Shown in pieces: positions 41,201 through 49,915 of a stretch of DNA of 64,000 nt. How positions within the stretch are numbered: the first letter of the stretch is position 1; each line of letters opens with the position of its first letter. Source of the stretch: Deinococcus taeanensis (GTDB taxonomy: Bacteria > Deinococcota > Deinococci > Deinococcales > Deinococcaceae); NCBI RefSeq assembly GCF_020229735.1, contig NZ_CP083455.1:2073001-2137000 (forward strand), read 5' to 3'. The notes under the pieces were generated by a model. That model was given only the letters and a program-made list of their open reading frames with translations, had not been told where the DNA came from and did no database searches. Made by a program: the position numbers and the translations under genes.

Positions 41201-43131
41201 TCCTTCCAGGTGCCGCTGGCGCCCGGCACGTTCGCCTGACCGCCGAGTTTCCCTTCGGTGCCCACCTCGCGCGCCACGGTCGTGACCTGCTGCGCGAAGG
41301 TCGCCAGGGTATCGGTCATGGAGTTGATGGTCTCGGTCAGGGCGGCGATCTCGCCGCGGGCGTTGACGTTCAGTTTCTTGTTCAGGTCCCCGCCGGCGAC
41401 AGCGGTCACGACCCGGGCAATGCCGCGCACCTGGTCGGTGAGGTTGTTCGCCATGAAGTTCACGTTCTCGGTCAGGTCCTTCCAGGTGCCGCCCACCCCG
41501 GCCACCTGCGCCTGACCGCCGAGTTTCCCTTCGGTGCCCACCTCGCGCGCCACGCGGGTGACCTCACTTGCGAAGGCGTTGAGCTGGTCGACCATCGTGT
41601 TGATGGTGTTCTTCAGTTCCAGGATCTCACCTTTGACGTCCACGGTGATCTTCTTGCTCAGGTCGCCGTTCGCCACGGCCGTCGTGACGAAGGCAATGTT
41701 GCGCACCTGATCGGTGAGGTTGTTCGCCATCGAGTTCACGTTGTCGGTGAGGTCCTTCCAGGTGCCCCCGACGCCGCGCACATCCGCCTGACCGCCCAGG
41801 CGGCCCTCGGTGCCCACCTCGCGCGCCACGCGGGTGACCTCACTCGCGAAGGCGTTGAGCTGATCGACCATCGTGTTGATGGTGTTTTTCAGGTCCAGGA
41901 TCTCACCGCGCGCGTCCACGGTGATCTTGCGGCTCAGGTCCCCCTTCGCCACGGCCGTCGTGACGTCCGCGATGTTGCGCACCTGTCCCGTCAGGTTGTT
42001 CGCCATCGAGTTCACGTTCTCGGTCAGGTCCTTCCAGGTGCCGCCCACCCCGGCCACCTGCGCCTGACCGCCGAGTTTCCCTTCGGTGCCCACCTCGCGC
42101 GCCACGCGCGTGACCTCACTTGCGAAGGCGTTGAGCTGGTCGACCATTGTGTTGATGGTGTTCTTCAGGTCCAGGATCTCACCGCGCGCGTCCACGGTGA
42201 TCTTGCGGCTCAGGTCCCCGTTCGCCACGGCCGTCGTGACGTCCGCGATGTTGCGCACCTGTCCCGTCAGGTTGTTCGCCATCGAGTTCACGTTCTCGGT
42301 CAGGTCCTTCCAGGTGCCGCCCACCCCGGCCACCTGCGCCTGACCGCCGAGTTTTCCTTCGGTGCCCACCTCGCGCGCCACGCGGGTGACCTCACTCGCG
42401 AAGGCGTTGAGCTGGTCGACCATCGTGTTGATGGTGTTTTTCAGGTCCAGAATCTCGCCGCGCGCGTCCACGGTGATCTTGCGGCTCAGGTCCCCGTTCG
42501 CCACAGCCGTCGTGACGTCCGCGATGTTGCGCACCTGTCCCGTCAGGTTGTTCGCCATCGAGTTCACGTTCTCGGTGAGGTCGCGCCACACGCCCCCGAC
42601 ACCCTCCACGTTCGCCTGACCGCCGAGTTTTCCTTCGGTGCCCACCTCGCGCGCCACGCGCGTGACCTCGCTCGAGAAGGCGTTGAGCTGGCCCACCATG
42701 GTGTTCAGGGTGGTCACGATCTGCATGAACTGCCCCTGCATCGGGCGGCCATTCACCTCGGTCGCCATGGTCTGCGACAGGTCCCCGTGGGCGACGGCCG
42801 TGACCACGCGGGTCATCTCGCTGGTGGGCCACACGAGGTCGTCCACGAGGTCGTTCACGTTTTCAATCAGGGCCGCCCAGCTGCCGGTGGTGGTGCCCAT
42901 CGGAATGCGCTGCTTGGTGTTCCCGTCCTTCCCGACCGTGCGCCCGACGCGGGCCACGTCCTGCGCGATCCGCTGACTTTCCTGCACGATCTCATTGAAT
43001 GACTCTGCCACCCGCCCGGCCACGCCGTCCCAGGTGACCGGCAGCCGCACGTCGAAATCCCCACGCCGGTAGGCGTTCAGGGCCTGCAGGACCGCGTGAG
43101 CGTCCAGCGGTTCAGAGGGAACAGCCGTCAC
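38254..43131 (-). CDS. Soluble poly-HAMP hybrid histidine kinase with three receivers
   Basis: 1625 residues, no membrane helix. Residues about 15-690 are a HAMP array, including six 92-residue units built on [18 protein letters not shown] and [15 protein letters not shown] plus one more divergent unit in front. Then a GAF domain (about 740-860), a coiled coil, HisKA ([16 protein letters not shown], His near 954), HATPase ([39 protein letters not shown]) and three receivers near 1234-1350, 1357-1470 and 1504-1625 with phosphoacceptors in [19 protein letters not shown] and [11 protein letters not shown]. The layout recalls fungal group III (Nik1/Os-1) kinases and their bacterial relatives. GTG start; first gene of the operon. 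Confidence 0.92.
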   Translation of the reverse strand: MTAVPSEPLDAHAVLQALNAYRRGDFDVRLPVTWDGVAGRVAESFNEIVQESQRIAQDVARVGRTVGKDGNTKQRIPMGTTTGSWAALIENVNDLVDDLVWPTSEMTRVVTAVAHGDLSQTMATEVNGRPMQGQFMQIVTTLNTMVGQLNAFSSEVTRVAREVGTEGKLGGQANVEGVGGVWRDLTENVNSMANNLTGQVRNIADVTTAVANGDLSRKITVDARGEILDLKNTINTMVDQLNAFASEVTRVAREVGTEGKLGGQAQVAGVGGTWKDLTENVNSMANNLTGQVRNIADVTTAVANGDLSRKITVDARGEILDLKNTINTMVDQLNAFASEVTRVAREVGTEGKLGGQAQVAGVGGTWKDLTENVNSMANNLTGQVRNIADVTTAVAKGDLSRKITVDARGEILDLKNTINTMVDQLNAFASEVTRVAREVGTEGRLGGQADVRGVGGTWKDLTDNVNSMANNLTDQVRNIAFVTTAVANGDLSKKITVDVKGEILELKNTINTMVDQLNAFASEVTRVAREVGTEGKLGGQAQVAGVGGTWKDLTENVNFMANNLTDQVRGIARVVTAVAGGDLNKKLNVNARGEIAALTETINSMTDTLATFAQQVTTVAREVGTEGKLGGQANVPGASGTWKDLTDNVNSLAANLTTQVRAIAEVATAVTKGDLTRSISVEASGEVDALKNNINEMIVNLRETTEKNMEQDWLKTNLAKFTRMLQGQRDLLSVSRLILNELAPLVRARHGVFYTMDEDTSPPTLRLQASYAYRERKGLSNRFQLGEGLVGQAALEQEMIVLTHVPDDYVQINSGLGASTPNTIVVLPVVFEGHTKAVIELASFEPFSATSLSFLEQFTESVGIVLNTIQATMRTETLLSQSQSMAQELQSQQEELRQTNEELEDKARLLADQNREVEDKNREVEAARHALEEKAAQLALTSKYKSEFLANMSHELRTPLNSLLLLANQLREDPQGNLSEQQRAYAKTIYGAGNDLLNLINDILDLSKIESGTVSADPTQVPLTRIREAIEATFEHLAAEKGVALHLNFDAALPRTILTDDTRLLQILKNLLSNAFKFTEKGSVTLDVVPVTGGWSHEQPALDRAPGVLAFRVTDTGIGIAADKQRLIFEAFQQADGSTSRKYGGTGLGLAISRELARILGGEITLDSTPGKGSRFTLFLPTRLVPERLTPDLPSAAAASGTPDLRRRPEPAAPAPIALPEPPLLQDDRQNIQSGDRTLLIVEDDATFAGVLLDLAHERGFMGIVASRGDQALNLAHTYRPAAITLDLALPDTNGWAVLDALKHDPQTRHIPVHVISGQEPSIVSRKLGALDHTTKSGDQEQLTEVFTNLEAFLARRVKRVLIVEDDDQQRAALEDLIGDTDVETVAVRTGADALEALRGAAFDCVVLDLHLPDMSGFDLMTTMHETPAYRAVPIIVYTAQDLTRAQELQLRRAAKSIILKDVRSPERLLDEVTLFLHRVEANLPEGKRRVLEGARQQEPELHGKKILIVDDDIRNIFALTAVLERHQMQIITAENGREALDALAQHDDVDLVLMDVMMPELDGYETTRMIRKDPARRHLPIISLTAKAMPGDREQSIEAGASDYISKPVNTGQLLSLLRVWLSR
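41060..42715 (-). repeat. Tandem 276-bp repeats encoding the HAMP array
   Basis: Six units with exact 276-bp spacing; the same stretch (read on the plus strand GGTGCCCACCTCGCGCGCCA) recurs at about 41257, 41533, 41809, 42085, 42361 and 42637. The central units differ by only a few bases, the outer ones more, which suggests duplication or gene conversion within the gene. Confidence 0.9.
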
Positions 43132-43294
43132 GGTCGGCGCTCCCGGACAACGTCATGAAGTGAAGGCATGCGCGCATCAGCATAGCGACCGACCCTCAAG
43201 ATTGGTATCGGAAACTCCGCGCCCTCGCCGCCGTGCCCGCCCCAAACCGCGTGCGGGCCTGTCGCCAGGGCACCCGTGCGGCGCCTGGTCCCTC

Positions 43295-43300
43295 TACAGT
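43295..43300 (+). promoter_or_regulatory. Leaderless-type -10 box of the aminopeptidase gene
   Basis: TACAGT, 7 bases before the ATG at 43308. Confidence 0.5.
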
Positions 43301-43307
43301 GAGGGGC

Positions 43308-44564
43308 ATGACCCCCTTTCAGGAGAACCTCGCGCGGTACGCCGAGCTGCTCGTCCGGACCGGCGTGAACCTGCCCCACGGCGGCAAGGTGCGCATCGTG
43401 GCGCCTGTCGAAGCGACCGAACTTACCCGTCTGGTCGTGCGCGCCGCGTACCGCGCCGGCGCCGCGGACGTGCGCGTCACGTACAGCGACCCGCACCTTG
43501 ACCTCGCGCTGTTCGAGGATGGCAGCGACGACGCTGTGAACTTCCTGCCCGGCTGGCACGCCCGGGAGCGCGAGGCCATGGTGGAGGACGGGTACGCGTC
43601 CATCGCTATCGTCGGTGAGGACCCGGCGCTGCTGGCTGGCGTGAATCCCACGCGGGTCGCGGCACGCAGCAAACTCGCGGCGCAGGCCATGCGGCGCGTC
43701 AGTGCGGCCACCGGCAGCTTCCAGGTGAACTGGACGGTGGCTGCCATGGCGACCCCCGCGTGGGCGGCGCGCGTCTACCCGGACCTGCCGGCCGATGAGG
43801 CGGTCACGCGGTTGTGGCAGGACATCTTCACCGTTACGCGCGCCGATCAGCCTGACCCGGTCGCCGCGTGGGCCGAGCACCTCGCGCGCCTGGAACGGCT
43901 GACGGCGTTCCTGAACGCCAGACAGTACGCCGCCGTGCACCTGCGCAGCGAACTGGGGACGGATCTCCTGGTGGGTCTCGCGGAGCGGCACGTGTGGCAG
44001 GGCGGCGCGGAAACCGCGCGCAACGGCGTGCGCGGTGTCCCGAACCTGCCCACCGACGAGGTGTTCACCGCCCCGCACCGCGACCGCGTGGACGGTTGGG
44101 CCGTTGCGAGCAAACCGCTCAGCGCGCGGGGCCAGCTGATCGAAGGCATCCGTGTTCGCTTTGAGGGCGGCCGGGCGGTGGAGCTTCACGCGCAGCGCGG
44201 CGAGGACACCCTGCGGCAGCTGATCGGCACGGATGAGGGCGCCGCGCATCTGGGTGAGGTGGCGCTGGTGCCCGCCTCCGCGCCGGTCGCCCAGACCGGC
44301 ACGCTGTTCCTGAACACCCTGTTCGACGAGAACGCCGCGTCGCACATCGCCCTGGGCCGCTGCTACCCCACCAACGTGCAGGGCGGCACCGACCCCGAGG
44401 TGCTGCGCGCCGCGGGCGGCAACGGGGACAGCCTGATTCACGTGGACTGGATGATCGGAACGCCCGGCACCGATGTCGACGGCGTCACCGCGGACGGCGC
44501 CCGCGAGCCCCTGATGCGCGCCGGCGAGTGGGTGGTGGGCTCCCCGTCAATCCGGCAGCAATGA
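43308..44564 (+). CDS. M29-family aminopeptidase
   Basis: Cobalt/zinc aminopeptidase of the thermophilic M29 (AmpS/AmpT) type, about 418 residues, cytoplasmic. Metal-site blocks: [49 protein letters not shown] and [14 protein letters not shown], containing the Glu, His and Asp ligands known for the family. TACAGT lies 7 bases before the ATG; the open frame begins earlier but has no homology. A perfect 12-base-pair hairpin follows the stop. Confidence 0.92.
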   Translation: MTPFQENLARYAELLVRTGVNLPHGGKVRIVAPVEATELTRLVVRAAYRAGAADVRVTYSDPHLDLALFEDGSDDAVNFLPGWHAREREAMVEDGYASIAIVGEDPALLAGVNPTRVAARSKLAAQAMRRVSAATGSFQVNWTVAAMATPAWAARVYPDLPADEAVTRLWQDIFTVTRADQPDPVAAWAEHLARLERLTAFLNARQYAAVHLRSELGTDLLVGLAERHVWQGGAETARNGVRGVPNLPTDEVFTAPHRDRVDGWAVASKPLSARGQLIEGIRVRFEGGRAVELHAQRGEDTLRQLIGTDEGAAHLGEVALVPASAPVAQTGTLFLNTLFDENAASHIALGRCYPTNVQGGTDPEVLRAAGGNGDSLIHVDWMIGTPGTDVDGVTADGAREPLMRAGEWVVGSPSIRQQ

Positions 44565-44568
44565 GAAG

Positions 44569-44592
44569 GGGGCACACAGATCTGTGTGCCCC
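44569..44592 (+). terminator. Hairpin after the aminopeptidase gene
   Basis: GGGGCACACAGA followed directly by its reverse complement, 24-base perfect palindrome, 5 bases after the stop. No T-run follows, so termination strength is uncertain. Confidence 0.6.
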
Positions 44593-44683
44593 TCTCCCGG
44601 GTTCCGTACGCCTCGTGCCCGGAAAGCCGGGTGACGCTAGGCGCAAGGCCTGGCGCGCGGCGACGGTCTCGCCGTGGCCGTGC

Positions 44684-45601
44684 TTACAGCGCGAGGATCT
44701 TGCTGAAGTCGCCGCTGAGGCCGTCGGGGAAGAAGCCGCCCTTGGTGGCGTTCACACCCAGGAACACGATGTTCCCGACCTGACGCGGCGTGCGGCTGTA
44801 CGCGATTGCGTTGGAGTCGGCCAGGACGATGTTCGCCATGCCGTTGGCGTCCAGGATGCCCTGGTCGGTGTCCAGTGGGCCGTCGACGCTGTCGCGCAGG
44901 TTGCTGATGGCCTGCACCACGTCACTGACCTTCAGGGACGCCGTGACCTGCGTGTCGCGCTGCTGGTACAGCAGGGTGCGGATCATGCCGGCGTGGTACG
45001 CCTCGACGGCCAGGATGCCTGCCGCGTTCTCCAGGTTCCCGCCGGCCGAGTCGTCGCTGAGGAGACGTGCGGCGCCCTTGTACGCGGTGACGCCCACGTC
45101 CTCGAAGACAAACGCGCCGTGCAGGAAGAACAGGTCGTTGGCGAACGGGTTGAAGTTGGCGATTGCTCCGCCGGACGCGGCTTTGCCGGCCGCGACGAAG
45201 GCCGGGCCGAGGTCCAGCGTGGGCTGCGCCACGGCGCTGAGGCCCAGCACCTTGCGGATGACCCGCACGTGGGCGAGCTCGTCGGTGGCGATCTCGTTGG
45301 CATAGGCGCGGACGTCGGCGGAAGCGAACTTCACGCCGTCACCGTTGCGACCGGTGAAGCCGGCGGGGAGGATCACCTTGCTGCTGTCGCCGCCTGCGGC
45401 GTCCAGCTCCTGGAGGCGACCCGTGGCGGCGAGGTAGAACGCCGCTTCCAGGTACTCCAGGTTCAGCGCGAAGTTGAAGATGGTCCCGTCGAGGTTGGGT
45501 TTGGGGACGCTCATGGCGGGCGCGCAGCTGGCGAGCAGGGTGGTGGCGCCAACGGCACCAGCGGTACCCAGGAAACGGCGGCGGTTGATGGTGTTGCTCA
45601 T
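44684..45601 (-). CDS. Tat-type ferritin-like lipoprotein
   Basis: 305 residues of the ferritin-like (Ferritin_2) family that includes plant desiccation-related proteins. Residues 1-25 combine a twin-arginine signal (NRRRFLGTAGAVG) and a lipobox (LASC), so it is probably folded before export and then lipid-anchored. The four-helix domain has NFALNLEYLEAAFY, ATDELAHVRVI and VEAYHAGMIRTLLY, giving Glu and His positions typical of di-iron sites. C-terminal PRQVGNIVFLGVNA is common in the family. ATG at 45601 has GGAGG 7 bases upstream. A role in oxidative or desiccation defence is an inference. Confidence 0.9.
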   Translation of the reverse strand: MSNTINRRRFLGTAGAVGATTLLASCAPAMSVPKPNLDGTIFNFALNLEYLEAAFYLAATGRLQELDAAGGDSSKVILPAGFTGRNGDGVKFASADVRAYANEIATDELAHVRVIRKVLGLSAVAQPTLDLGPAFVAAGKAASGGAIANFNPFANDLFFLHGAFVFEDVGVTAYKGAARLLSDDSAGGNLENAAGILAVEAYHAGMIRTLLYQQRDTQVTASLKVSDVVQAISNLRDSVDGPLDTDQGILDANGMANIVLADSNAIAYSRTPRQVGNIVFLGVNATKGGFFPDGLSGDFSKILAL

Positions 45602-45893
45602 GGTGATCCCTCCAGGTGAATGAGAGCGAGGTGCGGCGGGCCGAACGAGGACACTCCTCCGGTTGGGGGCCACGCCCGCCGGTCCGGTCTGATGTCACTC
45701 TGACCAGCCATATGCCGTGGCCGCTCAACTGGATCACCGGATCACAAAGGATGAAGATCACATGAACATCCGGTGTGTGGGCGGCCCGGCGCGGCCGGGT
45801 CAGCGCGTCTGCCTGCCCCTTCTCCCCGCCGCCTCGCAGTCCGGACTTCGCCGGTCACCTGCCGGGCTGGACCGACGCGCCCAGCGCACAACG

Positions 45894-45925
45894 AGCAGAG
45901 ATCGGGCCGCGGCCCGCTCTCTGCT
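45894..45925 (-). terminator. Hairpin downstream of malate dehydrogenase
   Basis: AGCAGAGA with TCTCTGCT and CGGGCC with GGCCCG, one mismatch between them and a 2-base loop, 17 bases past the mdh stop on the minus strand. No clear T-run. Confidence 0.55.
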
Positions 45926-45941
45926 GAGGCTGAAGCTGGGG

Positions 45942-46934
45942 TTACTTCACCAGACCGAGTTTACGAACCTCGTCGCGTTCCTCTTCCAGTTCCCGGGCGG
46001 TGGCGTCCATCTTGCCGCGGCTGAAGTCGCTGACCTCCAGGCCCTGCACAATCTCATACTGACCGCCGCTGCACTTCACGGGGAACCCGTAGATCAGTCC
46101 CTCGGGAATGCCGTAGCTGCCGTCGCTGGGGATCCCCATGCTGACCCATTCACCTTCGGCGGTGCCGAGCGCCCAGTCACGCATGTGGTCGATGGCGGCG
46201 CTCGCGGCACTCGCGGCGCTGCTCAGCCCGCGCGCTTCGATGATGGCGGCGCCGCGCTTGGCGACGGTGGAAATGTACTGCTGCTCGTACCACTCGCGGT
46301 CCACCTGGTCCAGGGCAGGCTGGCCGTTCACGGTGGCCCGGCTCAGATCAGGGTACTGGGTTGAGGAGTGGTTGCCCCAGATGGTGAGGTTCTTGATGCT
46401 GCTCACGGGCTGCGCGGTCTTCTCGGCAAGCTGGGAGATCGCCCGGTTGTGGTCGAGGCGGACCATGGCCGTGAACTGCTTCGGGTCAAGATCGGGGGCG
46501 TTCTGCTGGGCGATCAGGGCGTTCGTGTTGGCGGGGTTGCCGACCACCAGGACCTTCACGTTGCGGCTGGCCACGGCGTTCAGCGCCTCGCCCTGAGGTT
46601 TGAAGATGCCGCCGTTCGCGCCGAGCAGGTCGCCGCGTTCCATGCCGGCCTTGCGGGGCATGGCGCCCACGAGCAGGGCGTAATCGGCGTCCTTGAAGGC
46701 GACCATCGGGTCGTCGCTGGTGACGATGTCGGCCAGCAGGGGGAAGGCGCAGTCGCGCAGTTCCATCACGACGCCCTGCAGCGCTTTGAGGGCGGGGGTG
46801 ATTTCCAGCAGCTGGAGGATCACCGGCTGGTCCTTCCCGAGCATGTCGCCGGAGGCGATGCGGAAGAGGAGGCTGTAGCCGATCTGGCCGGCGGCGCCGG
46901 TCACGGCGACACGGACGGGTTGTTTCATGGTCAT
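45942..46934 (-). CDS. mdh: Malate dehydrogenase
   Basis: NAD-dependent oxidation of malate to oxaloacetate in the TCA cycle. 330 residues of the group that includes Thermus and cytosolic eukaryotic enzymes: [36 protein letters not shown] with the substrate Arg residues, [13 protein letters not shown] and the active-site His in [12 protein letters not shown] near residue 190. ATG at 46934 is chosen from GGAGGG 6 bases upstream. The region upstream shares space with the divergent diguanylate cyclase promoter. Confidence 0.97.
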   Translation of the reverse strand: MTMKQPVRVAVTGAAGQIGYSLLFRIASGDMLGKDQPVILQLLEITPALKALQGVVMELRDCAFPLLADIVTSDDPMVAFKDADYALLVGAMPRKAGMERGDLLGANGGIFKPQGEALNAVASRNVKVLVVGNPANTNALIAQQNAPDLDPKQFTAMVRLDHNRAISQLAEKTAQPVSSIKNLTIWGNHSSTQYPDLSRATVNGQPALDQVDREWYEQQYISTVAKRGAAIIEARGLSSAASAASAAIDHMRDWALGTAEGEWVSMGIPSDGSYGIPEGLIYGFPVKCSGGQYEIVQGLEVSDFSRGKMDATARELEEERDEVRKLGLVK

Positions 46935-47082
46935 GGTGTTCCCTCCAGTGGAAATGGTTTTACGGCTCACGATAACGCGCCGCTGCCGGGTGGAGCGCGG
47001 AGTTCCTGTGAGGGGAACAGGCGCGGGACTTCATTTGCCTTGATGTCAAACTGCTGCGAGGCTTCTGTCAGGCGCGCGGGCC

Positions 47083-47088
47083 TACTGT
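47083..47088 (+). promoter_or_regulatory. Leaderless-type -10 box of the diguanylate cyclase gene
   Basis: TACTGT, 6 bases before GTG 47095. Confidence 0.5.
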
Positions 47089-47094
47089 CAGGGC

Positions 47095-48183
47095 GTGCCG
47101 AGCGCGCTCCTCCAGACCGAATCGACCACGCCGCACGAACAGATGTTTCGCCGGCAGGCGCTGACGGCCATCGTGGGCATCTCGCTCGCCACGGCGCTGC
47201 TGGGGCTGACCGTGAGCTTCCCGCTGGCGTGGGCGCCCGGCATCAAGATGGGCCTGGCGTTCCTGGTGGTGAAGAACATCGGGTTCCTGCTGTGGCTGCG
47301 GGCGTTTCCGGCGCAGTACCCGCTGCTGGGTGCGCTGCATTTCCTGATTCTGGTGGGCACCAGCGTGTACAAGTTCTCGCAGGCGGTGCTGGGAGAACAC
47401 CTGGCCGCCCCGGGGGGTCTGGGCACGTACTCGTACTGGTTGCCGCTGGGGTACGTGGTGGCGTTCCTGGTGTTTCCGCGCCGGGTGGCGCTGCTGTGCT
47501 CCGCGGGGGTGCTCACGGTCCTGACCGGCATCGTGCTGCTGTACGTGCTGACCGGCGGGGACGAGACAGCCGTGCAGCGCACGAACTCGACGCTGTTGGT
47601 GCAGGTGCTGCTCACGCACGTGACGTTCATCAGTTTCTTCGTGCTGTTCGGCGTGCTTCAGGACCGCTACGTGCGCGTGATTGCCCAGGCGCAGAGCGAG
47701 GCGCGCGCCGGGTACCTGGATCTGCTGACCGGGGTGCCCAACCGGCGGCAGCTGACCGTGTGGCTCTCCGGTCGCCTGCATTCACCCCTGGGGACCGAGG
47801 AACTCAGTGTGATCCTGTTCGATATCGACCACTTCAAGCAGGTGAACGACACGCACGGGCATGATTACGGGGATGAAGTGCTGCGCCGCACTGCCGCCGC
47901 TGTGACCGGGCAGTTGCGCCGGGGGACGCTGTTCGGCCGCTGGGGCGGGGAGGAGTTCCTGGTGATCCTGCCGGGTGCGGGCGCGGCGGAGGCGCAGGGG
48001 GTGGCCGAGAGGATCCGGCTGGGGGTCGCTCAGGTCAGGTATGACCGGCCGCTCACCGTGACGGTGAGTCTGGGCGTGGCCCAGGCGCGGGCAGGGGACT
48101 CGCTGGAGTCCCTCGTCAAACGCGCCGATGACGCGCTGTACGGCGCGAAGCGCGCAGGCCGTAACCAGGTGCAGGCCGCCTGA
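47095..48183 (+). CDS. Membrane diguanylate cyclase (GGDEF)
   Basis: 362 residues. About six membrane helices occupy residues 20-205, with no recognised sensor domain, followed by a GGDEF domain from [13 protein letters not shown]. The catalytic loop is [15 protein letters not shown], an intact GGEEF, and [19 protein letters not shown] carries the metal and substrate residues, so c-di-GMP synthesis is expected. The usual inhibitory RxxD site before the loop reads RRGT, so product inhibition is probably absent. GTG start with TACTGT 6 bases upstream. Contrast with the degenerate GGDEF-EAL protein near 22.4-25.1 kb. Confidence 0.92.
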   Translation: MPSALLQTESTTPHEQMFRRQALTAIVGISLATALLGLTVSFPLAWAPGIKMGLAFLVVKNIGFLLWLRAFPAQYPLLGALHFLILVGTSVYKFSQAVLGEHLAAPGGLGTYSYWLPLGYVVAFLVFPRRVALLCSAGVLTVLTGIVLLYVLTGGDETAVQRTNSTLLVQVLLTHVTFISFFVLFGVLQDRYVRVIAQAQSEARAGYLDLLTGVPNRRQLTVWLSGRLHSPLGTEELSVILFDIDHFKQVNDTHGHDYGDEVLRRTAAAVTGQLRRGTLFGRWGGEEFLVILPGAGAAEAQGVAERIRLGVAQVRYDRPLTVTVSLGVAQARAGDSLESLVKRADDALYGAKRAGRNQVQAA

Positions 48184-48204
48184 TCCTGCCTGCCTCCCGG
48201 CTGC

Positions 48205-49025
48205 TCAGATGGGCGCGTCCGGCTGGAAGTTCGGTTCGCGTTTCTCGCGCAGGCTCGCCAGGCCTTCGCGGACGTCAGGGCCGGTGAAGCCCAGGAATTC
48301 CAGGGCGAGGCTCGCGTCAAAGGTGGGGCCCATGGCCCGCAGCCAGTTGTTCAGGGCGTACTTCGTCCAGCGGATGGCCGTGGGGCTGCCCGCAGCGAGA
48401 CGCCGCGCGACACTCCAGGCGCGCGGCAGCAGCTCGTCGTCCGGCACGCTGAGGCTCACCAGGCCGATGCGCTCGGCCTCCTCCCCGCTGACACTCTCGC
48501 CGGTCAGCAGGTGGTACTTGGCTTTGTTCAGGCCGCACAGCAGCGGCCAGATGATCGCGGCGTGATCGCCCGCCGCGACGCCCAGGCGGACATGCCCGTC
48601 GAGGAGCCGCGCGCTGCGCGCGGCGACGCTGACGTCTGCGAGCAGCGCCACGGCCAGCCCGGCCCCCACGCAGGGCCCGTGGATGGCACTCACGATGGGC
48701 CGCGAGCAGTTGATGACGTTGTAGACGAGGTCCCGGGCTTCCTTCCACACGCGGGCCAGCGCGGTGAAGTCCCCGGCCATCTCCTCGATCAGCGTGAAGT
48801 CCCCCCGGAGGAAAAGCCGCGCCCCTCTCCGCGGATGAGAACGCACCGGACGCCGGGGGTGTCGTCAATGTCACGCCATACCGTGGTCAGGGCGCGGTGC
48901 GCGTCGGCATTCACGCTGTTCAGGGTTTGTTCGCTGCGGATGACGATTTCCAGGATGCCGGGGTCGTGCAGCGTGAGGTTCAGGCCCGGGTAGCGGTCCG
49001 GGGTGGTCAGCTGGGCGGTCTTCAT
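48205..49025 (-). pseudogene. Enoyl-CoA hydratase/isomerase gene with a one-base frameshift
   Basis: Crotonase-family gene of about 273 codons interrupted near codon 75. The first part starts ATG 49025 ([17 protein letters not shown]) and reads [13 protein letters not shown] before ending in TSR and a stop. The second part continues in another frame as [19 protein letters not shown], then [20 protein letters not shown] and later [10 protein letters not shown]. Restoring one G to the six-G tract (C6 on the plus strand, 48801-48806) joins FSSGG to DFTLIEEM, exactly the family's GRGFSxGGD block. Length 821 bases is one short of a multiple of three. Real mutation, slippage site or sequence error are all possible. 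Confidence 0.85.
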
Positions 49026-49111
49026 GCCGCGCAGCGTACGGCAGGCGGCACGGATCACGGCGCCGGGCGTCCGTGCCCGCCGGATGCCCCTGGTGACGCG
49101 GGTCACTTTAT

Positions 49112-49138
49112 GCGGCAGGGGGTCACTCCCCCTGCCGC
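49112..49138. repeat. Inverted repeat between the hydratase and CAP-protein genes
   Basis: GCGGCAGGGGG, a 5-base loop, CCCCCTGCCGC. Perfect 11-base-pair arms in a divergent intergenic region, 36 bases upstream of the CAP-gene -10 box. Confidence 0.6.
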
Positions 49139-49173
49139 GTTGAAAACCGGCAGTACTGCGCGGCCGGAGCGCT

Positions 49174-49179
49174 TATGCT
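49174..49179 (+). promoter_or_regulatory. Leaderless-type -10 box of the CAP-domain gene
   Basis: TATGCT, 5 bases before the ATG at 49185. Confidence 0.5.
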
Positions 49180-49184
49180 GCGGC

Positions 49185-49844
49185 ATGACCTGCGGAGGCC
49201 GGAACAGAGTGGCGTGGAGTGCAGTGACGGCGCTGGCCGTGACACTGCTCGTGGGGTGCGGCGGCTCTCCGGGCGTCCCACCAGCGAATGAGGGCACCGT
49301 GACCGTGCAGGTCACGGACGCGCAGTACGGCGTGCAGTTCTCGTACACGACCACGGTGGCCTTCAAACCGGAGCGCGCGCCCCTGCCGGACTTCACGCAG
49401 TCGGCCGCGGAGAAACAGATGCTGACGGTCATCAACGCTGAACGGGCCCGCGGGGGCACGTGCAACGGCGTGCCGTACCCACCCGCGCAGCCGCTGCTGT
49501 TCGAGGCGCATCTGCAGAAAGCCGCGACGCTGTACGCCCGGGAACTCGCGGCGAGCGGCGCGCTGAGCCTCGAGCACCGCAGCGCGAAGGACGGGCGCGT
49601 GCCGTCGCAGCGCATGGTGGACGCCGGGTACCGGCCGGTGCCGCCGGCCGGCGCGGCGTGGCTCTTCGAGGAGAGCCTCGCGGCGGGCCTGGGCTTCACG
49701 GACCCGGCGGAGGTGGTCGCCGCCTGGAAACAGAGCCCGAAGCACTGCCGCGCCCTGTTCGAGAACATTCAGGACGGCGCGGTCGCCCGCGCGGACGGCG
49801 CGGCCGGCACGTTCTGGGTGCTGAACATCTCCGGCTGGAACTGA
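49185..49844 (+). CDS. CAP (SCP/PR-1) domain lipoprotein
   Basis: 219 residues. Signal peptide with lipobox VGCG (lipid-anchored), a beta-rich spacer, then a CAP domain from about residue 70: QMLTVINAERARGG, PLLFEAHLQKAATLYARELAASG, LEHRSAKDGRVPSQRMVDAGY, EESLAAG and VVAAWKQSPKHCRALF, ending FWVLNISGW. Bacterial CAP proteins are extracytoplasmic and of mostly unknown role. The start is set by TATGCT 5 bases before the ATG. Confidence 0.87.
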   Translation: MTCGGRNRVAWSAVTALAVTLLVGCGGSPGVPPANEGTVTVQVTDAQYGVQFSYTTTVAFKPERAPLPDFTQSAAEKQMLTVINAERARGGTCNGVPYPPAQPLLFEAHLQKAATLYARELAASGALSLEHRSAKDGRVPSQRMVDAGYRPVPPAGAAWLFEESLAAGLGFTDPAEVVAAWKQSPKHCRALFENIQDGAVARADGAAGTFWVLNISGWN

Positions 49845-49915
49845 CCGGGCCCGGCTGAGCAGCCCCTGCCGCCCTCACCCCGGGCGCGCACGCAACGCGC
49901 ACAGGCCGGCCAGGC

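Noticed and set aside
41060..42715. Regular repeats as a CRISPR array or insertion sequence
   Set aside because: The unit is 276 bp and fully coding for HAMP domains; no spacers or transposase.
38395..43002. 1535-residue plus-strand frame opposite the hybrid kinase
   Set aside because: Same shadow effect; it repeats with the HAMP units because they repeat in DNA.
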